A stretch of DNA of 61,674 nucleotides from Vitrella brassicaformis (taxonomy: Eukaryota > Sar > Vitrellaceae): the NCBI GenBank assembly GCA_001179505.1, contig CDMY01000385.1, positions 391,182-452,855 on the forward strand, written 5' to 3'. The notes under the pieces were generated by a model that was given only the letters and a program-made list of their open reading frames with translations, ran no database searches and was not told the origin of the DNA. Of the stretch, positions 37,502 through 48,103 are shown piece after piece. Numbering within the stretch: the stretch's first letter is position 1; every line of letters starts with the position of its first letter. The translations under genes and the position numbers were made by a program.

Positions 37502-37667
37502 GAGATGGCCCACGGGAGGGCGTCCTGGACGTCTGTTTTGTGTTTTGGGACGTTGGGAGGGATGGGAGGGGGGGAGAGGGTGGGTGAGTACATTTGTATG
37601 GATGAGCTGACTGACTGACCGTTTCCTCGACTGTTTGCATTTCGTCAGAGATGTCTCCACCTGGCTG

Positions 37668-38193
37668 CCATGGTGTCACGCTGGCGAGGTGGCCGGCCGG
37701 TGGACACATCTCGACTTCTTGGCTTATACGCCTGGCTGTCCGGCTGTTTGCTTGTGATGCACAGGGAGTGTGTGTGAGTGTGTGTGTGTGCGCCTGATAG
37801 ACAGCAGTGAATATGACTCACCGAACACGCCAGCGAGAGAATGACAGACAGTATGCGTCAAATGGGGGAGGAAGGGCATTGGGCTCACTGTTTGTTCGGG
37901 GCCATGTGTGACTGCGAGGGAGAGGGAGAGAGGAAGGAGAGATCGGGGAGGGGAGTTATGCGTCACTGACTATAGCGTGCTTGCGTCGGTTTCAAAGGGG
38001 GAGGCTCGTGCGTGGCTGCGAATGTGTGTGTGAGTGAGAGAGAGGGTGATGTCGGTCGGACAAAAGACAATCGAGCGGTTCTCAAAGGTTCAACAAGATA
38101 ATCCAGACCTGGCTCGGTCAACCGTCAAGGTCACACGCACTGCACACACCCAGCCACACATACGCTACATCACATCCAGCTGCACAAACCACC
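37668..38193 (+). repeat. Inverted repeat, left arm
   Basis: This segment is nearly identical to the reverse complement of 61198-61674. The first ~410 bp align with only scattered mismatches; further right there are two gaps (about 30 nt near 38078-38106 and about 12 nt near 38168-38180). The repeat begins at CCATGG, where the other arm meets the window end. Confidence 0.93.
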
Positions 38194-38445
38194 ACACGCA
38201 ACAGGCGTTCATCTAGCAGTCCGCCTCGCGGTCGTGCCTCGTTGGCTGGTGTGGCCACATACCCGCAGTATCCCCTGTCCTGGATGGATGGATGGATGGA
38301 AAGGTGAAGAAGCTCATTGTCTATCTGAAGCCTCTGAGGTCAACCTTTCGTTGCTATGCTATGTACTCTGTCTAAGCTTGCTGGCTCTTCTCTGCAACTG
38401 CTTCTTGCCAGGGTCATGGTCAGGCCCTGCGGCTTGGCATTCGGA

Positions 38446-38625
38446 TCAGCCAGCAAACTCTGGCTGCGCCATGTCGTCGACTGTCGGCCAGAAATCATTC
38501 TCAAACACAGCACGGCCATCCCCGTCCTTGGTGCTCCGGTGACATGCACCGCACATATGCAGAAACAGCACATCCACCGTGCCGTGTGTGGTATGAGCTC
38601 CCTCACAGTGCCCGGTAGGATCCAT
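38446..38625 (-). CDS. Possible 59-aa microprotein with a CGACH motif
   Basis: An ATG-initiated frame of 59 codons with a non-repetitive, protein-like composition. It contains HMCGACHRSTKDGDG and then an acidic/aromatic C-terminus (FENDFWPTVDDM). C-x-x-C-H is the heme attachment pattern of c-type cytochromes, but nothing else of that family is visible; a chance frame or part of a missed spliced gene is equally possible. Confidence 0.2.
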   Translation of the reverse strand: MDPTGHCEGAHTTHGTVDVLFLHMCGACHRSTKDGDGRAVFENDFWPTVDDMAQPEFAG

Positions 38626-39116
38626 TACCTACGACTTTTCTTTGGTGCCCTGTTGGTGAGTCAAACGCGGAAATCCTGCACTCATCTATCCACACACACA
38701 CACACACACACGCACATTGCCAAGAGCACTCAACGCACACAATGATCAGTCTACCTGCAATGCATTGACCAACACACATGACACACACGTGTGCTTCTGT
38801 CTCGAGGATCCATCAACTGCAGATCTGACTCTGCAGCGCTAATGAGCAAGGCTCATCTTCAAGGGCCACAGATCCATCGAGTTGCAGCACCCGTCGCATT
38901 AGCGATGGGTAGCGGATAGGCTGGCGTCGTGGTTGCTGCTGCAGCTGCATGGCTCCTCAGCCTCCCCAGAGCCGCCAGGACCCTCCTCCGAGTGCCGAGG
39001 AAGAGCTGTCTTCCATTCCGTCATAAGGGAGATCTTTGAACACTGATGAACGACGCGTAGGCTGATCACCGGAGGAGCTCACGCCCCTTCCTCCTCCACC
39101 TCTTTCCTCGCTCTGG

Positions 39117-39160
39117 TTGCGAGCTTGTGTGGCGATCTCTTGCGAGCTTGAGCTCGCAAA
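39117..39160 (+). promoter_or_regulatory. Cluster of TTGCGAGCTT words, one inverted
   Basis: Direct copies at 39117-39126 and 39140-39149 are followed by an inverted copy (AGCTCGCAAA) at 39151-39160, so the last two form an imperfect palindrome. It lies about 0.4 kb before the CCCH protein ATG. A regulatory role is inferred from recurrence at other gene starts. Confidence 0.45.
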
Positions 39161-39561
39161 TCAGGACTCCGCTCCGTCAGTTTCTGTTCATTTTGCCCCT
39201 CCCGGGGAGATCTAGTGATAGATCTGGGTGTGTGGTGCGTTTGCTGGCGAAGAGAGGCCGTCCGTCCCGCGTGCGAGTGAACCACATCAGCTCCACGGTA
39301 GTGAGAGCATCCAGCCTGCCGCCGCACAGCGCAACACCCCCCAGAGGGCCACCGCTGCGTGAGGGAGCCAGCGAGGGAGCGTCCGGCCTTCGGTGGTGCG
39401 GATCGACCTGCCATTCTCAGCTCCGGCCTTTGGTCACGTCCGCGGCGCCTTTGCTTTTGCCGAGCCGCAGGGGTGACGTTTGTGGGGTTTGGGTTGCTGA
39501 CTGACCCTCATCGTCGCTGTTCGAGGACAGAACTGACATCACTATCACCTCCGTCGTCCAT

Positions 39562-42500
39562 ATGGACCAGGTGGATCAAACTACTCCCGCTGTGGAGATC
39601 CCCGTGGAGATCCCCGTCGAGTCTGCACCGACACCGGCCAGCATGCCCGAGGCACTGTCGGTCGATGTGACGGGTGCCGCGGCGGGAACACCAGGTGCGG
39701 GCCAGGGGGGTGTGAACCCGGCTGAGAACCCCTTCCACAAGACCAGATACTGCCGATACTGGCTGCAGGTAGGTACACTCACACAGAGAGAGGAGATAGT
39801 GGTCAGCCTGTTTGTGTGGCTGGTCTGCCAATCCGTGCTGACCTGACTGACTACTTCCTGTCGAATGATCGATTCTTTTGTTGATTGATTCTCTCTGTGC
39901 TGTGCTGCAGGGCAAGTGCCTGAGAGGTCCCACGTGCCGCTTCGCGCATTCCTGTAGGCTCAGGGCATCCACACAGGGGGAAATGGTGTCTCATCGGTTG
40001 CTTCTCTGCCTTTGTGTGGTCGTGTGTGTAGGCGACGAGCTGAAGCAGAAGCCAGAGCTCAGGAAGGTATGCCCACAGGCAGTGAGGCCGGCAAGCCAGC
40101 GCGTGTACACACCTGTTGCCCGTGTGATGTCATGTCATGCGTCAATCAGACCAAGTTGTGCGAGGAGTTCATGAAGGGCCTCTGCGACGACCAAAACTGC
40201 AACTTCGCCCACGGTGAGTTGTGTCAGGCAGACAGGCAGGCAGGCAGGCAGGTACCAACACGACTGGCGGCACGGTGGCATTGTCTGTCTGTCTGACGTA
40301 TATATGTGCAGGTGTGAAGGAGCTTCGTTCGACGGAGGAGTTCTACAAGACATCGCTATGTATTTTTTGGAAGAAGGGCCACTGCGAACAGGGGTGAGCC
40401 AGCCCAGCCAAGCAAAACAGACAGACCAATGACTGCACACACCCACACCCACATTCACACGCCCTCCCCTGCCCTGCCTTGCCTTGGCTGCCTATGTGTG
40501 TGCAATGCAGTGCGAACTGCCGCCACGCCCACGGCCCTGAGGAGCTGCGTCCCAAGAAGGCCCCTCCCCGCCGTAGGGACAGCCGGGAGATGCTGGGGCG
40601 GGCCGGCATCGGCCCCTACCCGCCATACATGCAGCAATACGACTCCCCCATACGAGACGGCTACAACAGGATGGGCATGGGCATGCAGCGCACCAGATAC
40701 CCTCCCACCACCATGGCGCACCCGCCCTACCGCCGCCCCCGGGGCGACAGCAGCGGCCAAATCTCCTCCACCGGCAGTCGGCGTGACGACAACATCATGC
40801 CCATCGCCGGCAGCCCCGCTGCACAGCGACAGATGCAGCATCACCCGCAGGAGCAGGACCAGGCTCTGTCCAAGTCGGAGATGTTTCGCCAGGAGATGGA
40901 GAGAAGAGGCCGGCCCAAGAGCCCCGGGGCACTCTCCGACCCAGGCGACGCTGCACGCCGGGTGGCCATGATGCAGGGCCAGGAGCACCGCGTCGGGGAG
41001 GTGGGCCACGAGGGTGGCGTGCCCATTCCGCAGGGCGAGGGCGGCTCCGACAACAGCGACCCCACACAGACGCGCGACCCCGAGAGCGCCGATGCCAACG
41101 GTGCGCGGCTGCGTCCCCTGGAGCACGAGAAGGAGGTGAGCGGCAGCATGGACCACAGTGAGGAGCCCGAGCCGGAGCACCGCGGCCCCTCCCGCAGCAA
41201 CAGCGGCAAGGTGCGCAGCAGGAACGGACGCAAGAGGGGCCAGACTGGCGACATGATCATCCCCGAGGGTGGCTCTCCTGGCGTCGGCATGGCCATCGAC
41301 AACAAGGGCGGGCGGCGGTCGTCGGGCCGCTACGGAGGCAGCAAGGCAAGACACTCGTCCTCGTTCTTCCCCCCCGCTACTGCTGAGCCCGTCATGGGCA
41401 TGGGTGCCATGCCGCCATACCAGACGTCGCCCATCCAGGTGTTCCCCTCCGACGTAGCTGCCGGGGCGCCCGCGTATGGGATGCAGGGTGGGTGGGAGGG
41501 CTACCCGGGCGGCTACTACGACTACCCCTACGCCAGCCAGCCGGCGCCACGCATGGAGGACTTCGGCTTCCAGCAGGGCGCCCCCATGGCCCAGCGCAAC
41601 GCCATCGTCCAGATCACGCCATCGACTGGCGGTGCATACCCGCCACCACCCCCCATGGCACCCCCTCCCCCACCGCGCACCAACTACCCACCGCCCCCTC
41701 CTAGTGGCGGCCACTCGACCCAGAAGATGCAGCCGGGGCCGCCTGGGGCGTTCCACCACCAGCAGCAGCAGCAGCAGCAGCCCGAGTTCGACATGAGCGG
41801 TTATGGGTACGGGCAGGCGGCATACGCAACGTCGCCCATGTATCGAATGGACCAGGCCGGCCCGGGGATGTTCGCGATGGGCACGGGGCCCACTGGTGTG
41901 TCGGACGTTATGGTTAGTGGCTCACAGGGATACCCTCCCATGCCCATGCACGGACAGGTGAGTGAGTGAGTGAGTGAGAAGGGCGGGAGGGCCAGTCAGG
42001 ACATTGACTGATTGCAGATGAGTGAGTGTGTCTTCCCTCCCTTGTGTGCGAATGCAGCCTCAGTCGGAGATGCACATTCAGGCCGGTCCTCCCGGGAGCT
42101 TCCCTCCCCCTCCCCCCGCCACCGACAGCGGCATCCCGCTGCACATGCCGTCCCTCCCACGCACCTCCCACCCGGTGCCCTTCGTGCGCCCCGCAGAGGT
42201 GGCCTCCACGCAGCGCACCCCCACCGCCACGAACAGCGAGGGCCGCACTCCCCCCGGCGGCGAAACCACCAGCACCACTGCCGGCAGCTACGCATACAGC
42301 CCCGCCGGCTTCGTCACGGTGGCGGGCCTCTCGTCCCCCTCGCCCGTGCAGTCGACCAATGGAGGCGGCCACTCGAGGCAGCGCCAGCAGAGGAGGAGCG
42401 TCACCAACCAGGCCCAACAGCAGCAGCAACAGCATCAGATGGCCCAGCCGCCGCTCCCCCAGCCGCCCTCGGTGGTGAGCACTCCCATGCCGTCGACGAG

Positions 42501-42585
42501 CATGCCGATGGCGCAGCAGTCCCCCGTCGGGGCGCACGACGCCTCGCCCATCATCTTCGTGTCGCAGCAGAGATACGAAGAGTGA
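39562..42585 (+). CDS. CCCH zinc-finger protein with three fingers and a long disordered tail
   Basis: Seven exons: 39562-39768, 39911-39953, 40032-40066, 40150-40213, 40312-40393, 40511-41957 and 42058-42585, giving 801 aa; phases close exactly. Three fingers are built across exons 1-6: C64-x7-C72-x5-C78-x3-H82, C99-x7-C107-x4-C112-x3-H116 and C133-x7-C141-x5-C147-x3-H151, each ending in a FAH or HAH motif. Such fingers bind single-stranded RNA. The remaining ~650 residues are low in complexity: P-, G/Y- and M-rich, with a polyQ tract and SRSNSGKVRSRNGRKRG, a possible nuclear signal. It probably acts in mRNA processing, stability or translation. The fingers are split over small exons while most of the tail is one 1.4 kb exon. 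Confidence 0.88.
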
Positions 42586-45500
42586 TCGACATAACATGCC
42601 CACTCACAGACTGACAGACGGGGAGGGAGGGACGGATGGAGGGGGAGGGAGGGGGGTTTTGCGTTGTGGGTGTTGGTGTGGATGGGTGTGGAGAGAGGAG
42701 AGGCTGGACGGAGTATCGTGAGCCAGCCCATGTGTGGCTTTAATTGAGTTGTTTGGAGGGAGGGAGGGAGGGAGGGGAAAGGGCTGGGTGCGTACAATAT
42801 CTATCTTGTCTGTATCAGCGAGTACCGTATATAACTAACATGGATCTATTTCATGATGAGTGAGTGTATCTTCCTATCTATGGCCGTATGTACGTCTGTA
42901 TGTCCGTATGTCTGTCTGTCTGTCTGTTGTGTGGCCGACACCACCATCCACCCCACCCACCAATCCACCACTCCATCCATCCATGCCTGCATACGCATTA
43001 CGTTCACACGTATCGTACCGTACCTTACTCTACACGGGTGTCTGTATGACAATGGTGCATAACATAACATAACCTGTATATTCACTCACTACCACTACAG
43101 GGCAAAGGGGGCTGGCTTGTGGGGGCGGCCGGCCGGCCACATGGTTTTCAACACAGCGAGCAAGCGGGATGGGCGTGGTGGGTGTCGGACTGGGTGTGTG
43201 GCGTCACACACATTGGTGTCATCGCAACCAGCCAGACATAGTACAGTCCCTAGCTAGTTACGTCGGTGGTGGTATTGGATGGATGGACGGATGGATGGAT
43301 GGATTGCTGTCGGTCTATCCATTTAGTCTGCCGCGTAAGTGTACGACGGCCGGTCTACGCACCAACACAAACAACAGCACGGTGGCTCATCGATGGATGG
43401 ATGGATGGACAAGCCGACCAGGAGTGAGAATAGAGGTAGCTGTGAGGCAGGCAGGCAGACAGCCGCATATGCCCACTGTCGGGCGGGGGGTGGTTGATCG
43501 TACGGTCCAGTACTAGCGAGAGAGAGAGAGAGAGAGAGAGAGAGGAGGGGTTACCTGCCTCAGCCTGCGGAAAGACAGAGCGATTCGCACCACCATCCAT
43601 CGTCCATCGCTCCCGAATCGTTTTTACGCGTGATTTACATCCGGGCGGGGCGGGGCGGGGTCTGCATGAGAGCGAGCCGTCAGTACTGTCCATGTGTACG
43701 TGCGGGAGTGGGTGTAAAGTGTTAGATGGGGCGTGGCGTGGCGTGGCGATGATTGTTTGATGGATCAATGGCTGGATCAGTCAGTCGTGAGAGTGAGCTG
43801 TGAGGGTGTGTGTGGAGGAGCATCAATCGCATCCCGTGTGCAGGTTGCCGTTTTATCCACCCATGCTCCTTCTATCTAGTGTACGTGTTATACCTGTCTG
43901 TGTTCCTGTGTGTGGTGCTAGTGGTATGCTGTGGTGTGGCGTGGCGTGGCGTGTTATGATGCTCTCTCCATGTGCGTGTGTGTGTGTGTCGGCCCTGTCT
44001 GTGCGCTGTACAGCGTCCCTCTGTTGGTGCATTTGTGCAGACGACACTCTACCTCGTTCATGATGACCATGTGGTGTGTGTAAAGGCCTAGCTACCTGAC
44101 CCCACCCTCCCTCCTGGCTGCCTGCCTGCCTGCCTGCCTGTGTATGTGTGTGTTCGATTGTGCGCCACTCCACTCGTCTGTCTCGAGCCATCAATAATTT
44201 TCGGGGCGAGAGCCTCACCACCTCTACCACTACCACCGCTGAAGGACGTCCAGGTGTGTCTTGTGTTTGGATGATCTGTGCTGCCTGCCTGTGAGTGAGT
44301 GAGTGAATGACATTTGCTGAACGTCTGTGTGCTGAGTTGGGTCGGTGGGTGCATTGCACAATGCATTTACATACCGTACATGACATGGGCTCCGTGGGGT
44401 GCCGTGCCGTGCCGTGCCGAGGGATCCGTATGCATGCTTTTCGTTTTTCGCCGTATTCACTCACTCAACTCACTCACCTGTGTGGCTGTGTGTGTGCGGG
44501 GTAGGGGGGAGGGTGCCCGCGTGTGTTCCATCCATCCATCCATCCATCCATGGGTCTGACTCACTCACTCACATGTACTGTATGCCATACAGCGCATTTA
44601 CACCTTCACACACACACAGACAGACACACCCCGTAAGTAAGTATACGTACTGCCTAGTATGTGTTCGTACGTACATATCCATGACATCACGTACACAAGT
44701 GAGTACCACTACAGGGCAGGGCAGGGCAGGGAGATAAAACAGATAGATACAGGGATATATGGGAGGGGTGAATTAGTCGGTGTGGTGTGGTGTGGTGTGA
44801 GCTCTCTCTCCTCCCTACCTTCTTCCCCCGTCTGCTGCCCTTTCCCGGTCCACTGAAGCACTGATCCGCTCTCGCAATGGCCGCCATCGGAAGACGCACG
44901 ACGCACGACCACGCACTCTCAGAGAGCCAGCCCCTCATTCGCTCATTGTGTTGTTTGGTCGGTCGGTCGTTAGTTCGGTAGGGTAAGGCGCGGTGCCCGT
45001 GTCGATAGGTAGGCAGAGTGACGGGGGGAGGGGAGCAACGCACGGCACGACGGGCGGGCTCTCGGGTGCGGCTGGCTAGACCACAAGAAGGCGGGGCGGG
45101 GCGGGGCGGGCGCATGTGAGGGGTGGTGGGGTTGTCGTGGGTTGTGCCATAGATAGTCATGACACATATATGCACTTACATGGATTCATACGCAGCAGAG
45201 AGGGAGGGAGGGAGGGAGGGATCGCCGGCTGGCTGGGCTGCGTCCTTGCCTGCCCGCCCGCCTGCATGTCTTCGTGCCTGGCTTGGTGTGTCCCTGTGAG
45301 GTCATTATGATCGCACCCACACGCGCACACGCCTGAGTACCTACGGTACGGTACGGTAGTCTCTGTGCGTGCGTGTGTACCGTAGTGGCCCGCCAGCGAG
45401 GTTTTTCCCTGATTCCTCTCTGACATGCCTGTTGTGTGTGTCGTCCACCATCCATTCCATTCCATTCCATTCGGTGTTCGGTTCATGTATTCGTATGCCT

Positions 45501-47454
45501 ACCGGCATTGATTGCCTGGATTGATGCCGAAGGCGGCACTCACTGCTTACGTTCCATCGCATTACTCTGACTGGGGAGAGGGGAGGGAGGGAGGGAGGCT
45601 CTGTGTGTCTGTCAGCCGGTGTGGGTGCATTCATTCGTTCATATACGTCCGTACTGTCTGTCTGTCTGACTGAATGTGTGTGTGTGGTTGCCTACTGCCT
45701 GCCTGCCTGCCTGTTCGTTCTATTTTTCCCGCTTACATGCCAAGCAAACGACATACACACTATGACGTTCATGCCAATCTTCGCCCTGCCTGCCTGCCTC
45801 TCTCCATCTTGCGACACTGTCTGCCCGTTCTCTCTCGTCTCTACCTGTCTGTTGATCGCTTGATGCCATCGGATGTGGTATTTTTAATTCGCCAAGCGGC
45901 CGGCCTCCTGGCGGGCACGGCAGCAAGGATACATACGTTGCTATGGGTGCCCTCTGACTGAGAATCGACTTGGAGCTTCCTCACACACGGAGGCAGGCAG
46001 ACAGGCATCGCACGGTCACCTCGACCGACTTGATGGCAGTGGCAGCTGGCTCTGGTATTCTATTCATTCATCCACTCACTCGGTGTCTGTGTGCCTATTC
46101 TTTTATCACATCTCCGTCAGCCAGCTTAGTGTGTGTGGTGTGGTGTGTGGTTGGGCTGTCTGTCTGTCTGTCTGTCTCGTACTTGTCTTCCAGCCTGCCT
46201 GCCTCCCTCCCTCCCCGGCGGCAGGCAGGCAGGCAGGCTGGGAGAGATGTGGTATACTATGGTATGCTGTGGTACTCTACAGGCGCGCTACACACACACA
46301 CACACACACACAGAGGTCCCTCACACACATGGATGGATGACGCTTCGCACACCCTGAAGTAGGCTCTGGGGCGCTTCTCTCTCTCTCTCTCTCTCTCACA
46401 CCCCCCAACACATTGGTTTCCTTCCGTGTCATGGCTGTTATGTTAAGCCTCGTGTGTTGCGTTTTATAACAGGGGCGGGTGCATGGGCGTGGGGGCGGGT
46501 TCTCTTTGTCGATCGATCTCTGCATGTATGGCGGATGGAGGGTGGGTCGTGAGTGTTACTTTCAATTCGTGTCTGACCGTTTCGTACAAACACCGTGGTT
46601 CCGAACCGTTGTCTTTCTTACATGGCTATCTGTTTAAGTGTTTCTTTGTGTTTGTGTCTGTGGCGCTGCTGCGGAAGTGCAGAGTGCAGGTGTGTGTCCC
46701 AAGCTAAGCTCGCTTGAGGCACAGACAGAAGATATGTATGGGTCATTTTTGAAGGATGGATGGACCGACCCACGCGCAGCCCTGTTAGCCATGAATGGAT
46801 GGGTGTGTCGATCGATGGATGTGTGTGTGTATGTGCGTGAGTGCCTTTATAAAGCCTGCCCGCCTGTCGTCGCATTTGCCTAGCTGCCCTCCCTCCCTGC
46901 CTGTCTGCCTGACTGTCTGCCGGTCACGGCATTCATTTGCACGGAAGCTCCTTGCCTCCACGGCCACTCACTCACTCACTCACTGTATTCACCACATCAT
47001 CACATATATTGCACCAGAGGAGCAAGGGGCCCTTCCTTCTCGGCTTGGCTTGGCGTGTGTGTGTGTGTGTGTGTTGTGTGTGTGCCTATGTGCTGTCTGG
47101 CGTCTCTCATACCTACCTACCTGTATCGCACTCGTCTCTCTCTCTCTTGTCTCCTCCTGAGATCTGTGTGTGGACACAAGTGTGTGTGTGTGTGTGTATG
47201 TGAGTGTGCGCGCGAGAGAGTTGCTGATGATGCGAGACGTGCGAAGTCACTGCATGGTATACCATGATGATTGAGTAAACGAGAGCATCACATTGCTCGC
47301 CTGGTCGTGGGGTGCATCAAAGTGTCTCGATCTCTCCATCAATCCATCATGAGCAAAGCGTCCATCCATCATGCAATCGGCCAGCCATCCACCCGGATGG
47401 ACCCACTTGCACACCGGCGACCTACTGGTGGTCATTGAAACGCCCCCACCCCCC
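42586..47454. other. Repeat-rich gene desert
   Basis: Nearly 4.9 kb with no supported gene on either strand. It is full of simple repeats: (GA)n at 43518-43544, CATC runs near 44528-44553, CCTG/CAGG runs near 44121-44140 and 46195-46240, (CA)n at 46290-46313, TG tracts, and short reiterations such as GGTGTGGTGT and GCGTGGCGTG. Reading frames here translate repeats. Non-coding RNA cannot be excluded. Confidence 0.6.
43518..43544 (+). repeat. (GA)n microsatellite
   Basis: About thirteen GA units inside the gene desert. Confidence 0.88.
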
Positions 47455-47754
47455 NNNNNNNNNNNNNNNNNNNNNNNNNNNNNNNNNNNNNNNNNNNNNN
47501 NNNNNNNNNNNNNNNNNNNNNNNNNNNNNNNNNNNNNNNNNNNNNNNNNNNNNNNNNNNNNNNNNNNNNNNNNNNNNNNNNNNNNNNNNNNNNNNNNNNN
47601 NNNNNNNNNNNNNNNNNNNNNNNNNNNNNNNNNNNNNNNNNNNNNNNNNNNNNNNNNNNNNNNNNNNNNNNNNNNNNNNNNNNNNNNNNNNNNNNNNNNN
47701 NNNNNNNNNNNNNNNNNNNNNNNNNNNNNNNNNNNNNNNNNNNNNNNNNNNNNN
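47455..47754. other. Assembly gap (300 N) flanked by poly-C
   Basis: Exactly 300 N, preceded by CCCCCACCCCCC and followed by CCCCCC. The round length suggests a scaffold gap of conventional size, and the C runs on both sides suggest that assembly stopped in a C/G homopolymer. Confidence 0.98.
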
Positions 47755-48103
47755 CCCCCCGCCTCTACACCACACCCACCCACAGCAATCGCCGTGTAGG
47801 TCAATGATAATTCGGGTCACAGCACACCACCCCAGACCACCCATTTGGGCGGCACGCCCCCCACTGAATTATCCGCCGTGCTGCATTTCTCTCTGTCTGT
47901 CTGTCCATCTGTCCATGCTGAGCTTGTCGGTCAAGAACAGGTCCGTGTGAGCTCACTCACGCGTGACGCACCACGCAGGCAGGTGAACACCGACGCATCA
48001 CCTGAGACCCAGAAACGAAGCCAGAGAGAGGTCCATTCCGACCCCCTCCCCCCGCGACCTCCCTCCTCCACTCACCTTAATCGCGTCGCATACGATCGAT
48101 CAG
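47755..48103. other. 3' flank of the kinase gene
   Basis: Short sequence between the gap and the kinase stop codon, containing CTGT repeats near 47889-47908. No gene seen. Confidence 0.5.

Larger units (their letters stand above)
37502..39561. other. Intergenic region containing one arm of an inverted repeat
   Basis: It includes a G-rich tract at about 37555-37584 (several GGG runs, possible G-quadruplex), the inverted repeat arm at 37668-38193, ATGG and CACA repeats, a 59-codon open frame on minus (38446-38625) and copies of TTGCGAGCTT at 39117-39126 and 39140-39149. No multi-exon gene is supported. Confidence 0.55.

Noticed and set aside
40455-41759. 434-codon open frame on - opposite the CCCH gene
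   Set aside because: Mirror of the P/G/H-rich exon 6; repetitive H/V/A/L composition, no motif, no splice support.
43853-44464. 203-codon open frame on - in the desert
   Set aside because: Made of H-T-Q-A-G-R repeats produced by CCTG/CACA microsatellites; several overlapping frames show the same pattern.
44400-46450. Possible CRISPR-like or structured repeat array
   Set aside because: Repeats are simple tetranucleotides without uniform spacers; the DNA is eukaryotic nuclear.
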